Origin: Acidobacteria bacterium Ga0077534
Lineage (GTDB): Bacteria > Acidobacteriota > Blastocatellia > Pyrinomonadales > Pyrinomonadaceae
Assembly: GCA_001464455.1 (NCBI GenBank)
Contig: LNEI01000027.1
Location: 248,001 to 312,000, forward strand
DNA: 64,000 bases
Reading direction: 5' to 3'
Shown: positions 33,345 to 42,319 of the stretch, one piece after another
How positions within the stretch are numbered: the stretch's first letter is position 1
Layout: the number at the start of each line of letters is the position of its first letter
The notes under the pieces: model-generated
Told to the model about the DNA's origin: nothing
Database searches by the model: none
The model's input: only the letters and a program-made list of their open reading frames with translations
Program-made: the position numbers and the translations under genes

Positions 33345-34646
33345 ATGAGATCAGTTTGTGTTTGGTTTGTTTTTGTTTTGGCGTTCGCGGCGACGAGCCT
33401 CGCAAATACTTCGGGTTTTGTAGAGGTAAGAGGACACCAATTGGCTCGCGACGGAAAGCCTTATTTCTTTGTCGGTACGAATTACTGGTATGGAGGTCTG
33501 CTTGGGCTGGAGAAGGACAAGAAACGTGGGATCGACCGGCTTCGGAGAGAACTGGATTTTCTCAAGGCAAATGGGGTCAAGAATTTGCGTCTGATGGCAG
33601 GAGCCGAAGGTTCGGGGTTGCTCAATGGCGTTTTCCGGGTCGGCCCATCGTTGCAGCCCGAACGCGGGCGCTTTGATGAGGATGTGCTGAAAGGCCTGGA
33701 TGTCGTACTGCACGAAATGTCAAAACGCGACATGACCGCCGTCATTTTCTTCAGCAATAACTGGGAATGGAGCGGTGGCTTTCAGCAGTATCTGATCTGG
33801 AACGGCGTGATCTCGCGAGAGTGGCTGACAAAGAAGCCCTCCTGGGATGAGCTGCGAGACAACGTCGCAAAATTTTACTCATGCCGTCCTTGTATCGAGG
33901 ATTACAATAAGCAGCTTCGCCTGGTCGTTAGCAGGCAGAACAGCATTACGGGCGGACGGTATATTGACGATCCGACGATCATGGCTTGGGAGCTTGCTAA
34001 TGAACCGAGGCCGATGCGGCCAGCCGCGGACGACGATTACAAGAGATGGATCCGGGAAACCTCCGAGCTGATCCGCTCGCTCGACAAGCGGCATTTGATC
34101 ACGACGGGGCACGAGGGCTGGATCGGGACACAGGACATCGAACTTTTCGAGGCGGTTCACGCCTACCCAAATATCGACTATCTGACGATCCACATTTGGC
34201 CAAAAAACTGGCAATGGTTTGCAGACCAGCGGCTTGCAGAAGATTTTCCAAAAGCGGTCGCGGAAACCGAGAAATATATCAATGAAAATCTCGCGGTCGC
34301 TCGAAAACTAAGTAAACCTGCCGTTATCGAAGAGTTTGGCCTGCCGCGAGACGGACAGTCATTCTCGCCGACTTCAACAACGCGTTTCCGCGATGAGTAT
34401 TACGCAAGAGTTTTCCGTTTTCTCGATATCCAACCGGCGGGCAAAAGGCACGTCGCAGGAGCCAATTTCTGGGCCTTCGGCGGCTCAGCGAGGCCGAGAT
34501 CAGGTCAACTGTTCTGGAAAGAAGGCGACGAGTTCATGGGAGATCCGCCAATGGAGGAGCAGGGACTAAATACCGTATTCGACACAGACCGAACGACCTG
34601 GCAGGTAATACGTCGTTCGGCCGCACGGATCTCAAAGTTTAAGTAG
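33345..34646 (+). CDS. Secreted glycoside hydrolase family 5-type beta-mannanase
   Basis: After a signal peptide (VCVWFVFVLAFAATSLA), the barrel begins FVEVRGHQLARDGKPYFFVG. The acid/base glutamate lies in MAWELANEPRPM (about E220) and the nucleophile in VIEEFGLPRDG (about E328), the GH5 layout of endo-1,4-beta-mannosidases. At about 434 residues it has no additional binding module. ATG 33345 is preferred to GTG 33339; TATATT ends 7 nt before it. Its last base directly adjoins the last base of the convergent TPR gene. It may add hemicellulose to the pectin capacity at 53-64 kb. Confidence 0.9.
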   Translation: MRSVCVWFVFVLAFAATSLANTSGFVEVRGHQLARDGKPYFFVGTNYWYGGLLGLEKDKKRGIDRLRRELDFLKANGVKNLRLMAGAEGSGLLNGVFRVGPSLQPERGRFDEDVLKGLDVVLHEMSKRDMTAVIFFSNNWEWSGGFQQYLIWNGVISREWLTKKPSWDELRDNVAKFYSCRPCIEDYNKQLRLVVSRQNSITGGRYIDDPTIMAWELANEPRPMRPAADDDYKRWIRETSELIRSLDKRHLITTGHEGWIGTQDIELFEAVHAYPNIDYLTIHIWPKNWQWFADQRLAEDFPKAVAETEKYINENLAVARKLSKPAVIEEFGLPRDGQSFSPTSTTRFRDEYYARVFRFLDIQPAGKRHVAGANFWAFGGSARPRSGQLFWKEGDEFMGDPPMEEQGLNTVFDTDRTTWQVIRRSAARISKFK

Positions 34647-35363
34647 CTACTGAAGTGCGGATTCCAGGCGTGCCAGAGCCGGATTCTGCGGGTTGACTGA
34701 TTTGAGCTTATCGAAGGTAGAACTCAGATTCTCTTTGTCCTTTATCTCAGAATAGGCCAGTGCGAGGTTTTGGAGCGTGATCTCGTGATTCGGATCTATA
34801 GCTAAAGCCGCCTTGTATTCCTTGATCGCACGCTCAACATCGCGAGGCGTGCGGAGATAAAACGTCAGCCCGTAGTCCGTCCGAACTCCCAGATTCTTAG
34901 GTTCCTTTTCAAGGGCTTTTGCATACCATGTTTCTGCGATCTCGTACTTCTCTGCGTCGAAATGCGCGTTGCCGGCTTTGATCATCGGTTCGGCTTCGGC
35001 GGGCTTGATCTTGCTGGCCGCCTCGTAATATTTAGCCGCATCCTCAAACCGCTGGATCTGGTAATAAAGATCGGCGGCGGTCATCTGAGCTTCGTAATTC
35101 TCAGGCTGCTGTTTGGCCTTTTCGATCGACTCCATTACCTGCGGTATCGCTCCCGCGTTTGGATTCGAGGTGCCCGACTGTGTACCGAGCGGCGGATGGT
35201 CGGAGGGTAATGCCGGATTGCCGGGTGCAGCACCTGGAGTAGTGCCGGCGACCTGCGTTTGCTTGTCCGGTGTTGTCCTATTTACGCTGTTAGCGAATAC
35301 AAAACCGACCACGAGCCCCACTATCAGACCAAAAACGCCGAAAAGGATGTTCTCTTTTTTCAT
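34647..35363 (-). CDS. Membrane-anchored TPR protein
   Basis: An N-terminal helix (ILFGVFGLIVGLVVGFVFA) is followed by a Pro/Gly/Thr-rich linker and four to five tetratricopeptide repeats (for example FEDAAKYYEAASKIKPAEAE, AETWYAKALEKEPKNLGV). TPR proteins scaffold complexes; a related use is in cytochrome c assembly (CcmI/NrfG-like), which fits its place as the last gene of the multihaem array. It starts 2 bp after the flavoprotein gene ends. A specific partner cannot be named. Confidence 0.82.
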   Translation of the reverse strand: MKKENILFGVFGLIVGLVVGFVFANSVNRTTPDKQTQVAGTTPGAAPGNPALPSDHPPLGTQSGTSNPNAGAIPQVMESIEKAKQQPENYEAQMTAADLYYQIQRFEDAAKYYEAASKIKPAEAEPMIKAGNAHFDAEKYEIAETWYAKALEKEPKNLGVRTDYGLTFYLRTPRDVERAIKEYKAALAIDPNHEITLQNLALAYSEIKDKENLSSTFDKLKSVNPQNPALARLESALQ

Positions 35364-35365
35364 TA

Positions 35366-37261
35366 CTACTTAATAGTAATACCTATCGACTCAAGAAATC
35401 TATTCGGCCGCTCGCCGCCGATGAGTGCAAAGATAAAATCATTCTCGATCGTCCCAAGTTCTTCTTTCGTAACGACGTTTTCGATCACCACCTCGTTCTC
35501 ACGCATTTCCTTGATACCGACTCCAAAACGCAGGTCGAGAAGCCCGTCCTCAGCACAACTGTAGAGCTGGTATTTGTTGCCAAATTTAACTGTCGGGGCG
35601 AGGAAATCGCGAACGAGAACGGTCACGCGGTTCATATCCTCCGGCTTTCGCGGCGATATCGCAGCACCATCGCGTACGGCGACAAGGTCAACCGCAGCTT
35701 CGACCGCGACATTTCCGCCTCCGACGACGATCAAATGCTTTCCGCGAAAATCCATCGGATTCGACAGGCCATAGATGACCTTCTGCTGTTCGCGGCCATC
35801 GATTATCGCTTTCAGATCCTCGTTCGGAAGGCGAAGCTTGTTTGGGGCTCCGCGCAGTCCAATGGCGATGATGACGCGGCGTGAGCGATACTCACGGGGC
35901 GTTTTATCGGCACCTTGTTCGGTCTTGATTATGAAATAATCACCATCCTCAGCCTTATTAACGGCCTTGCAGCTTTCGTTCTCGTTGATGACAACGCCAT
36001 TTGCCGCCAGGCTTCCAAGCCAAACGTCGAGGATATTCTCACGCTGATCGCCTGGGATCTTCGTCTGAAGCTGGTCGACGATGTCATCGACGAACCCGGA
36101 GACTAGCGAGGCGCTATTAGGAATAAACTGAGTTCGAAATGCGGTCGCCCAATCACCACTGCCTTTATTCTGTAGAAAGTATGCTATCCGTTTTTTTAGC
36201 TCTTTCTCGACCTTCTCGGTCAAAAGCGGAGCGAGTTCTTCGCGAAGCCCCTGCGGAATGCCGGCGATCACACGGTCGAATGCCGCTTTCGAATTCGCGT
36301 GCGCAAAATCTACAATCGCCGGCCCGATCGCGTCTATCACTTCCTGCGTTCCATCCGACGAATCACCGCCGTATTTTGCTTTTGCCAAGCCCAGGCCGGT
36401 GACTGGAATACCGCCGAACCAGTCTTTAGTGTCGGGCTTAAAGAAGATGTATTTACCTTTAGGATAAAGATCGATCGTAGACAGGATCTTGTCCTGTTCG
36501 ATCCCGACGTACCTTAAATTCGCCTGCTTTGCCGCGGCTGCTGCCGAAGCTCCGCCCGGGCCGATGCCGATGATAGCTACATCGTAATCCGCCTTTGCCT
36601 CGGGCTGGGCGGTTGCGAGTTCCGCTTTGATGGCGGCGATGACCTCGGCACCTTCTTTTACTGCGTTCTTGATCAAAGGAACGCCCGAAACGTCGCCGAT
36701 AATGAAGCAGCCGGGGACGTTTGTTTGGTACGTTCCGCCGTCACGTGTCGGTGTCGGCATCGAGCGTACTTCTTTTGCCGTGTTGATGACGATGCACGCT
36801 TTAGGATTCACGGGACACTCAGCCTGGCAGGCCGTGTCCTCCATACAGAGGTCAGGTGCAACGGCGGCAGCGGTTCCGTCAACGATCGCGAGAACGTCGT
36901 GCGGGCATGCATCAACGCAAGCCTGGCAGCCGATGCATCGCTCGGCGAAGATCACCGGGTGCGGGTAATCAGGGCCGCGATACTTGTCCATGCCGAGTTC
37001 GCCTAGCTCTGAGCTGGTGAGTGTCCTCAGCTTTGCGGGCGGCTTAGCTTTTTCATCTCGCTTTCGAAAAAAACCAAACGAACGGGCCGAATCTGTGACC
37101 AGTACGAACAGGCCGGAGGCAACACCGACCAGCAGCAGGCTCGTCCAGCCGACCCACGTCAAGCCGCCATATCGCGGCATATTTTCCGGCGCGACGAATC
37201 GGTTCAGCCAAATGAGCAGGCCGATAACGACAAGGCAGGAAATTAGGTGAAAGATCCTCAT
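35366..37261 (-). CDS. Membrane-anchored ferredoxin-flavoprotein oxidoreductase
   Basis: This is a likely NAD(P)H-dependent electron entry protein. Two membrane helices (about 5-24 and 36-56) precede a ferredoxin-like domain with C109-IGCQACVDACP and further cysteines (CMEDTACQAECPVNPKAC). The FAD motif IGIGPGGASAAAAA is near 231, and the second nucleotide motif is VVGGGNVAVEAAVDL. Unusually, the FAD-contact segment YQTNVPGCFIIGDVSG, normally C-terminal in thioredoxin-reductase-like enzymes, lies before the first Rossmann motif, while the protein ends at PNRFLESIGITIK. A helical insertion of about 140 residues splits the FAD part. It overlaps the FHA-cytochrome gene by 4 bp. Confidence 0.85.
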   Translation of the reverse strand: MRIFHLISCLVVIGLLIWLNRFVAPENMPRYGGLTWVGWTSLLLVGVASGLFVLVTDSARSFGFFRKRDEKAKPPAKLRTLTSSELGELGMDKYRGPDYPHPVIFAERCIGCQACVDACPHDVLAIVDGTAAAVAPDLCMEDTACQAECPVNPKACIVINTAKEVRSMPTPTRDGGTYQTNVPGCFIIGDVSGVPLIKNAVKEGAEVIAAIKAELATAQPEAKADYDVAIIGIGPGGASAAAAAKQANLRYVGIEQDKILSTIDLYPKGKYIFFKPDTKDWFGGIPVTGLGLAKAKYGGDSSDGTQEVIDAIGPAIVDFAHANSKAAFDRVIAGIPQGLREELAPLLTEKVEKELKKRIAYFLQNKGSGDWATAFRTQFIPNSASLVSGFVDDIVDQLQTKIPGDQRENILDVWLGSLAANGVVINENESCKAVNKAEDGDYFIIKTEQGADKTPREYRSRRVIIAIGLRGAPNKLRLPNEDLKAIIDGREQQKVIYGLSNPMDFRGKHLIVVGGGNVAVEAAVDLVAVRDGAAISPRKPEDMNRVTVLVRDFLAPTVKFGNKYQLYSCAEDGLLDLRFGVGIKEMRENEVVIENVVTKEELGTIENDFIFALIGGERPNRFLESIGITIK

Positions 37262-38682
37262 TTGCTATTCAGTTCATTGATCTCTCTAACCACAGCGTCG
37301 CGTCTTCGTTTCAGCGCGTCATCGGTCAGGAATTCGCTCCAGCGTCCTCCGCTGAACGGGTGCTGAACGTGACAGGAGATACAGTTTGCCGAGACAGCCC
37401 CGAACCTCTGGTCGCGGTCGGTGGCACCCGCAGCGGTTGTATGACATGCGGCGCATGTTGCCTTCGGCGTTTCCACGTCAATTGGACTAAAGCTATTGTG
37501 ACAAGTTGAGCACGATACCAATCCGTTCGAGTCTCCCTTTATGCCAGCGGGAGCCTTGAGACGCGCGACGTGGATCGTATGAAATTCCCGACTGAGCCTT
37601 GCCTGCTCGTCCTTATCTCCCGTCGCTGAGCTGTTTATTTCCGGGATCGCCGCCGCGACTTCGCGGTAAACGCCACCCCATTTCCACTCGCCGCCTACTA
37701 TCGGATAACCGTAGGACCCCTCATGGGCAGTTCTAACGGCTCGTCCGTTGTAGGTATTTTTGTTGTAGTCGTTATGACATTCCGCACAACTGGCGATCGC
37801 GGTCGCTGTGATGTCAAAATCGCTGCCCTGATGCTCTTTGTGACAAGCTGTGCAGGTAATACCCGATTCCTCGTGTGCCCTTGTGTTCGATGCGTGAAAT
37901 TCCGTCGCCTGGTGACATTTGATGCACGCATTCTCGAGCGGCTCATTCGCTGTATGACAGGTCGTGCAGGAATCGGAATTTGAACGGTTAGCTATCGTCG
38001 AATTTTCAAAAGTTGCGGCGTGCGGATTCGATAACGGCTTTGGAGCGTATGATTGCGGATATCGCAAAAACGCAAAAACGCCTACCGCCCCAACGACGAG
38101 AAATGCCCAAACAAAAAGGCCAAATCGCCATGGCCGCCGCAGGTCGCCGGTCGGCCGCCAGTTGAACATAGCCTTGCCGGGCTTAGGTTTTTCGGTTGGA
38201 CGAAGCCGTGTTCCCCAGTCTTCTTTCTGCCTGTTTCGCTTTGACCAAAAGACCTTTAGTACGCCCTCCGATGACTGTTGCACCCTCGGCGGCACTGCTC
38301 GAGGGGCGAGGTCGCCGGTTTTTTTCGGAACATGCTCCGTGAAGCGCGATTCGACTATCAGGACTATCTCGTCTTCGAGGCGCCCAACCTCTATCGTAAA
38401 GGGACCGATCTGGATCGTGTCGCCATCGGCCAGAACGTCGCCTCGCTGTGCGGCGATCTTGCGTCCATTTATAGTTAAAATGTTTGACGATGAAAGATTT
38501 GAAAGAACGTATTTACCGTCGCGGAAATTGATGCTCGCGTGGATCCGCGAAACTGCCTTGTGGTCGAGAACTATCTCGCACGAATCCAGACGGCCGATAA
38601 ATATGCCATCTTTCTCCACGATCTGAGTTGGCCGCTCGAGATCGGCGAATGAGATCGTGAATTTTCCAGTCTCCTGACTCAT
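37258..38682 (-). CDS. FHA domain fused to a heptahaem c-type cytochrome
   Basis: Residues about 20-100 form a cytoplasmic FHA domain (GRLDSCEIVLDHKAVSRIHA), which binds phosphothreonine. A basic linker leads to one helix (about 187-206, FGLFVWAFLVVGAVGVFAFL). The periplasmic part has seven CXXCH haem sites: CTTCH, CIKCH, CTACH, CAECH, CSTCH, CAACH and CISCH, resembling c7/c3-type domains. The helix should act as an uncleaved anchor that carries the C-terminus outside. Such a link between a phosphorylation-reading domain and a multihaem wire is rare. The gene starts 1 bp before the end of the upstream gene and overlaps the downstream flavoprotein gene. Confidence 0.9.
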   Translation of the reverse strand: MSQETGKFTISFADLERPTQIVEKDGIFIGRLDSCEIVLDHKAVSRIHASINFRDGKYVLSNLSSSNILTINGRKIAAQRGDVLADGDTIQIGPFTIEVGRLEDEIVLIVESRFTEHVPKKTGDLAPRAVPPRVQQSSEGVLKVFWSKRNRQKEDWGTRLRPTEKPKPGKAMFNWRPTGDLRRPWRFGLFVWAFLVVGAVGVFAFLRYPQSYAPKPLSNPHAATFENSTIANRSNSDSCTTCHTANEPLENACIKCHQATEFHASNTRAHEESGITCTACHKEHQGSDFDITATAIASCAECHNDYNKNTYNGRAVRTAHEGSYGYPIVGGEWKWGGVYREVAAAIPEINSSATGDKDEQARLSREFHTIHVARLKAPAGIKGDSNGLVSCSTCHNSFSPIDVETPKATCAACHTTAAGATDRDQRFGAVSANCISCHVQHPFSGGRWSEFLTDDALKRRRDAVVREINELNSK

Positions 38683-41163
38683 TTATCTCACGTTAAAATA
38701 GATCACTTGTACGATGTGTATCAACATCAAAACGAGCATCAATGATGTAAAAAGCACGTGCGGAGCGAGCCAGAGTTTTAGCAGCTTATGCAGCAGGACC
38801 AAAGCGTCGACCCGGCGGAGAGTCGCGGCGTTTTCGACCGCTTCCATTAGCCTGGCATCATCGGAACGCTCCATGTTTTTCGCCGCGTCGCGAAATTCTT
38901 CGCGGGCGGCGGCGAGCATCGTCGGCAGGTCTTCCTGTTTCAAATACTGCCTGAACAAATAACGGAAACCGAGGAACCGTCGACGGACCTTGCCGTGGAT
39001 CAATCGGCTTAGGTCTTTGTTTTCAGTAGCATCTGCGGCCCGGACAAGTTCGGCCCGCAGCTCACCCCGCCGGGCTTGAAGGTCCTCGATCAGCAGAGGC
39101 TCGCGCTCGATACGGGTCATAAACCACGGCACTATCAGGTAACACGCAGCCCCAAAGATGCCAGTCGCGATGACCAGGTCAAATGTGATCATCAGAGATG
39201 TCGTCATCAATCCGCCGGAACTCGTTCCGCCGTGGACGAGCAGCACGACACCCGCCAAAACGCCCAGATACACATGCGATAGAAGCCAATAACGCAAGGC
39301 TCCAGCGCGCCGCCGATAGATCTGTTTGCGCGCCGGGTAGGCCATTACCCAAACTATTCCGGCAAGGCCGACAAGGCCCGTGATCCAACGCATCGTTACC
39401 CATGATCCAGGACTTAGAGCAACATCTTGAGAAAAACGCTGCGTCGCCCATATCGCCGCTCCGCCACCCGCCAGCACGATCAGAACGCCGAATACATGCC
39501 ACAAAGCGGACCAAAGGTCGAACTTGTGAATATTCACGCCTATCGCATGAGTCTGACTTTTCTGGATCAAGCCCAGCGTTTCATTGATCTCGCCGAAATA
39601 CTCACGCGGGTTTACACGAACAAGCGCCCCGGTTGGACAGTTTTCCTCGCAGGAATACGCCGGAGTCTTTGCTCCGGGTTTGTTTAGGCCGGTATCTTTG
39701 CAGAGATTGCATTTAACTGCCAGCAGATTCTCCGTCTGCTCGACCGGCTCAGGCAGCTTTGTTTTGCCTAGCGAAAATGCTGAAAATGCCGTTTTGATTA
39801 CGCCGTTGCCTGACTGATTCTTGGGATCGGGTCGAACGATCATCGAGATCGCGTCGTAAGGACATTGGGTCGCGCAGTCACTGCAGCCGATGCACGTCGC
39901 CGAATTGATATCGATCTCGCCGTCCGGAAACCGAGCGATGGCGCCTGTCGGGCATCCTGTCAGACATTCCGGGTCCTGACAATGCATGCAAACGGTCGGG
40001 GCGAGAACGCTCTGCGTGCGCCGAGAGTTTGGCTTTACCGGCCTTTCGATGTGGATGCCGCGTCGCACGAGGCGAGAATTACCGTGAACCTTATGGCAAG
40101 CGAGCGAGCAATTGCCGCAGCGAATGCACTTCGCCATGTCCATCACCAGCAGATTTACCCCGTCCACGACGCCCGTCTCGATCTCTCTGCTGGTTGCGGT
40201 AAGAGTTCTTGTATCCTCGGGGTGTAACGGGACAGTGGATGCTGGGGAAGCAGAAGATTCGAGAAACGGAATGAGAGACGACCTCAATTGTTCATCCTCT
40301 CTCAGCCGCGAGATCGCAACCTCGACAACCTCGCTGCGGCCGCGAACGGTGGCGGTGTACTTCCATTCTCCCGGAGTATTGACCGCGTCCAGACCAAGGC
40401 ATGTTCCCGAACCAACAAAGTCGAGCCCGACCGACTCGTCGGTTTCGATCAGAAGGTCAGCGGCCTTTGGATTGAATTCGATGCCGGAAACACGCTGGAT
40501 CCAGCCGCTGCGAACAAAAACGAGACGATTCACCGGATCGCCTTCGCGAAAAAGGATATGGTCCTTCTCGTAAACCGCGAATCTCGCAGCATCGGCAAGC
40601 CTTTTCAACAGGTCCTTATCGAGCGATATTCCGGAAACGTCGCGAAGGTCATTGATGGATAGCGTTAGTCCGTAGTTTCTGTAATTTCGATCTAATGCCC
40701 GTCCGAACTTCGGCAGTTTTCTGAGCAGCCGTATTGCTGGGCGCGTGAGTTCGAGGACATACGCCGAACCTTGATCCCCAGCTACGGAAACTGTCGCGGT
40801 TCGTGGAGTGCCGGAAAGCAGTGCCATTTCACCGAACGAGTTGCCGGGCGGGATCTCACCGACCTTTTTACGGTTCCCTGACGGATCTGTGACCGAGGCG
40901 TCGAGCTTTCCGCTTACCAGAATGTAAAAAATGCTGCTTTCCCAGGTATTTTCCTGGACAATGGTTTCTCCGGGTTGGAATTCGAGAAGCCTGCAATACG
41001 GGCCGACCTGTTTTCCGCGATAGCTGCGGCCAAACAGAATAATATCCATGTCGAGCTCATTGCGAAACTCGCCATTAGGGAGCTTTTCGACCAGTTCCGA
41101 GACGATGTCGACCTTGCGAAAAGCCTCGATTATCTGTTCGTGCTTGTCGACCTCACGTGGCAT
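38683..41163 (-). CDS. Double cNMP-binding domain, polyferredoxin and cytochrome b fusion
   Basis: Two cyclic-nucleotide-binding domains occupy about 50-160 and 190-300 (IPPGNSFGEMALLSGTPRTA is a classic phosphate-binding cassette). An HybA-like ferredoxin region (about 340-530) has CIRCGNCSLAC, CMHCQDPECLTGC, CIGCSDCATQC and CNLCKDTG...CEENC, enough for four 4Fe-4S clusters. The C-terminal 280 residues have about five membrane helices, with histidine pairs 14 residues apart in SHVYLGVLAGVVLLVHG and PHVLFTSLMLVLMLIH, the spacing for two b haems. It probably exchanges electrons between the quinone pool and the periplasmic haem chain, gated by cAMP or cGMP. Gating is inference. Confidence 0.88.
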   Translation of the reverse strand: MPREVDKHEQIIEAFRKVDIVSELVEKLPNGEFRNELDMDIILFGRSYRGKQVGPYCRLLEFQPGETIVQENTWESSIFYILVSGKLDASVTDPSGNRKKVGEIPPGNSFGEMALLSGTPRTATVSVAGDQGSAYVLELTRPAIRLLRKLPKFGRALDRNYRNYGLTLSINDLRDVSGISLDKDLLKRLADAARFAVYEKDHILFREGDPVNRLVFVRSGWIQRVSGIEFNPKAADLLIETDESVGLDFVGSGTCLGLDAVNTPGEWKYTATVRGRSEVVEVAISRLREDEQLRSSLIPFLESSASPASTVPLHPEDTRTLTATSREIETGVVDGVNLLVMDMAKCIRCGNCSLACHKVHGNSRLVRRGIHIERPVKPNSRRTQSVLAPTVCMHCQDPECLTGCPTGAIARFPDGEIDINSATCIGCSDCATQCPYDAISMIVRPDPKNQSGNGVIKTAFSAFSLGKTKLPEPVEQTENLLAVKCNLCKDTGLNKPGAKTPAYSCEENCPTGALVRVNPREYFGEINETLGLIQKSQTHAIGVNIHKFDLWSALWHVFGVLIVLAGGGAAIWATQRFSQDVALSPGSWVTMRWITGLVGLAGIVWVMAYPARKQIYRRRAGALRYWLLSHVYLGVLAGVVLLVHGGTSSGGLMTTSLMITFDLVIATGIFGAACYLIVPWFMTRIEREPLLIEDLQARRGELRAELVRAADATENKDLSRLIHGKVRRRFLGFRYLFRQYLKQEDLPTMLAAAREEFRDAAKNMERSDDARLMEAVENAATLRRVDALVLLHKLLKLWLAPHVLFTSLMLVLMLIHIVQVIYFNVR

Positions 41164-41177
41164 TTATACCTCGGCAG

Positions 41178-41594
41178 TCAAGAGGTCACTGCGCTTAAAT
41201 TGATCGGATAATAAAAGATAACGACGGCCGCAGCCACGACGACCAGGATGCCCAGAAAAACTAGTAGGGCCAGGATGATCCCGATGACCACCCATTTGTT
41301 GACTCCTTTTTTCGCCGGCTTTTCAGCGCCCTTCGCGGCAGGCTGAGATGCCGGGGCGGCAACAGGCTCGAGCGTTGCCTTGACTGGATCGGGGGTTTTT
41401 GAAATATTCAGCCCCATATCCGTAAGCATCTGATTGTACATCGTTTGCCCGAGCTGAACGGTGTGGCCCATGGCCTCAAAATCAGTCTGCTTACCCCTTA
41501 ATTTTTCATCTACAAATGCATTGCCGCAACCGGGACAAAAGGCCTTGGCCTCGTCGACCATTTCCGAACACTGCTCGCACTGCTTCAACGCCAT
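41178..41594 (-). CDS. Zinc-ribbon membrane protein
   Basis: An N-terminal zinc ribbon (CEQCSEMVDEAKAFCPGCG) is followed by about 70 mostly polar residues with an Ala/Pro/Lys-rich stretch, then one long hydrophobic helix near the C-terminus (VVIGIILALLVFLGILVVVA). It should be a tail-anchored protein with the ribbon in the cytoplasm. No specific family. It lies 4 bp after the tetrahaem cytochrome gene ends and 14 bp before the next, so it belongs to the operon. A role in assembly or regulation is only guessed from position. Confidence 0.75.
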   Translation of the reverse strand: MALKQCEQCSEMVDEAKAFCPGCGNAFVDEKLRGKQTDFEAMGHTVQLGQTMYNQMLTDMGLNISKTPDPVKATLEPVAAPASQPAAKGAEKPAKKGVNKWVVIGIILALLVFLGILVVVAAAVVIFYYPINLSAVTS

Positions 41595-41598
41595 TTGA

Positions 41599-42246
41599 TC
41601 AATTCTTAACGTGACAGATCAGGCAATCCTTCGATGTCGCAAACCCCTTTTTCCCTTTTAGCTCAGGGCGGGCCTTGAATGCTGCGTCGTGACACGTGTT
41701 GCAGTTAACATGGTACGAATATTCGTTATTAAGGTCCTTGCCGCCGAGCACGGGCATCTCCTTACCATCAGGAACATTGCCATCCTGAAAATGGCAGTCG
41801 CGACAGCTGCTCACCTTCTGATTTGAAGCCTGCCACGTTTCCATCGTTAAGACCACATCACGTTCTGAAGTAACGAGAGGCGGTTTCAAAGCAGATTTTG
41901 GCTGATCCGTGTGATGGCACTCTACACAGCCAAGGACAGATTTTCCATCCGGACTGTATTTAGCAAAGGCGTGCGTGTCGTGATCGAACGGAACCTCGCC
42001 ATGAACGGCATCCAGGCTATCCTTTCCGAGGACAAAATCCTTGGGGATCTTCTTGCCGCCGGCAGGGGGCTTTGCGGCATTTGCATTAGAGTTTGCGGCA
42101 GTATTCGCGGCAGTATTCGCCGGTGTCGGCGACGCGGAAGCGAGATAAGCTGAGCCGTTTCCGGTATTTGAGATCCCACAGGCAAAAGCGAATGCCGTTA
42201 GAGACGCGAATAACGATACCACGATTAGTTTAGCCAGATTCTTCAT
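41599..42246 (-). CDS. Tetrahaem c-type cytochrome, probable lipoprotein
   Basis: The leader ends in AFAFACG, a lipobox, so Cys23 may be lipidated. After an Ala/Asn/Thr-rich linker, four haem sites follow: CVECH, CRDCH, CNTCH and CLICH, with additional His residues (HDTHAF, YSYHVNC) for the sixth ligands. The pattern fits class III/c7-like cytochromes that relay electrons in the periplasm. Lgt and LspA at 5.6-7 kb would process it. The gap of 73 bp to the upstream nonahaem gene holds no recognisable signal. Confidence 0.92.
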   Translation of the reverse strand: MKNLAKLIVVSLFASLTAFAFACGISNTGNGSAYLASASPTPANTAANTAANSNANAAKPPAGGKKIPKDFVLGKDSLDAVHGEVPFDHDTHAFAKYSPDGKSVLGCVECHHTDQPKSALKPPLVTSERDVVLTMETWQASNQKVSSCRDCHFQDGNVPDGKEMPVLGGKDLNNEYSYHVNCNTCHDAAFKARPELKGKKGFATSKDCLICHVKN

Positions 42247-42319
42247 ATCAGTGTGCCCACTATTAAACTCTCATTCATAACCCAATGTCAATGTTTTTAC
42301 GGAGATAGACGGCACATCG

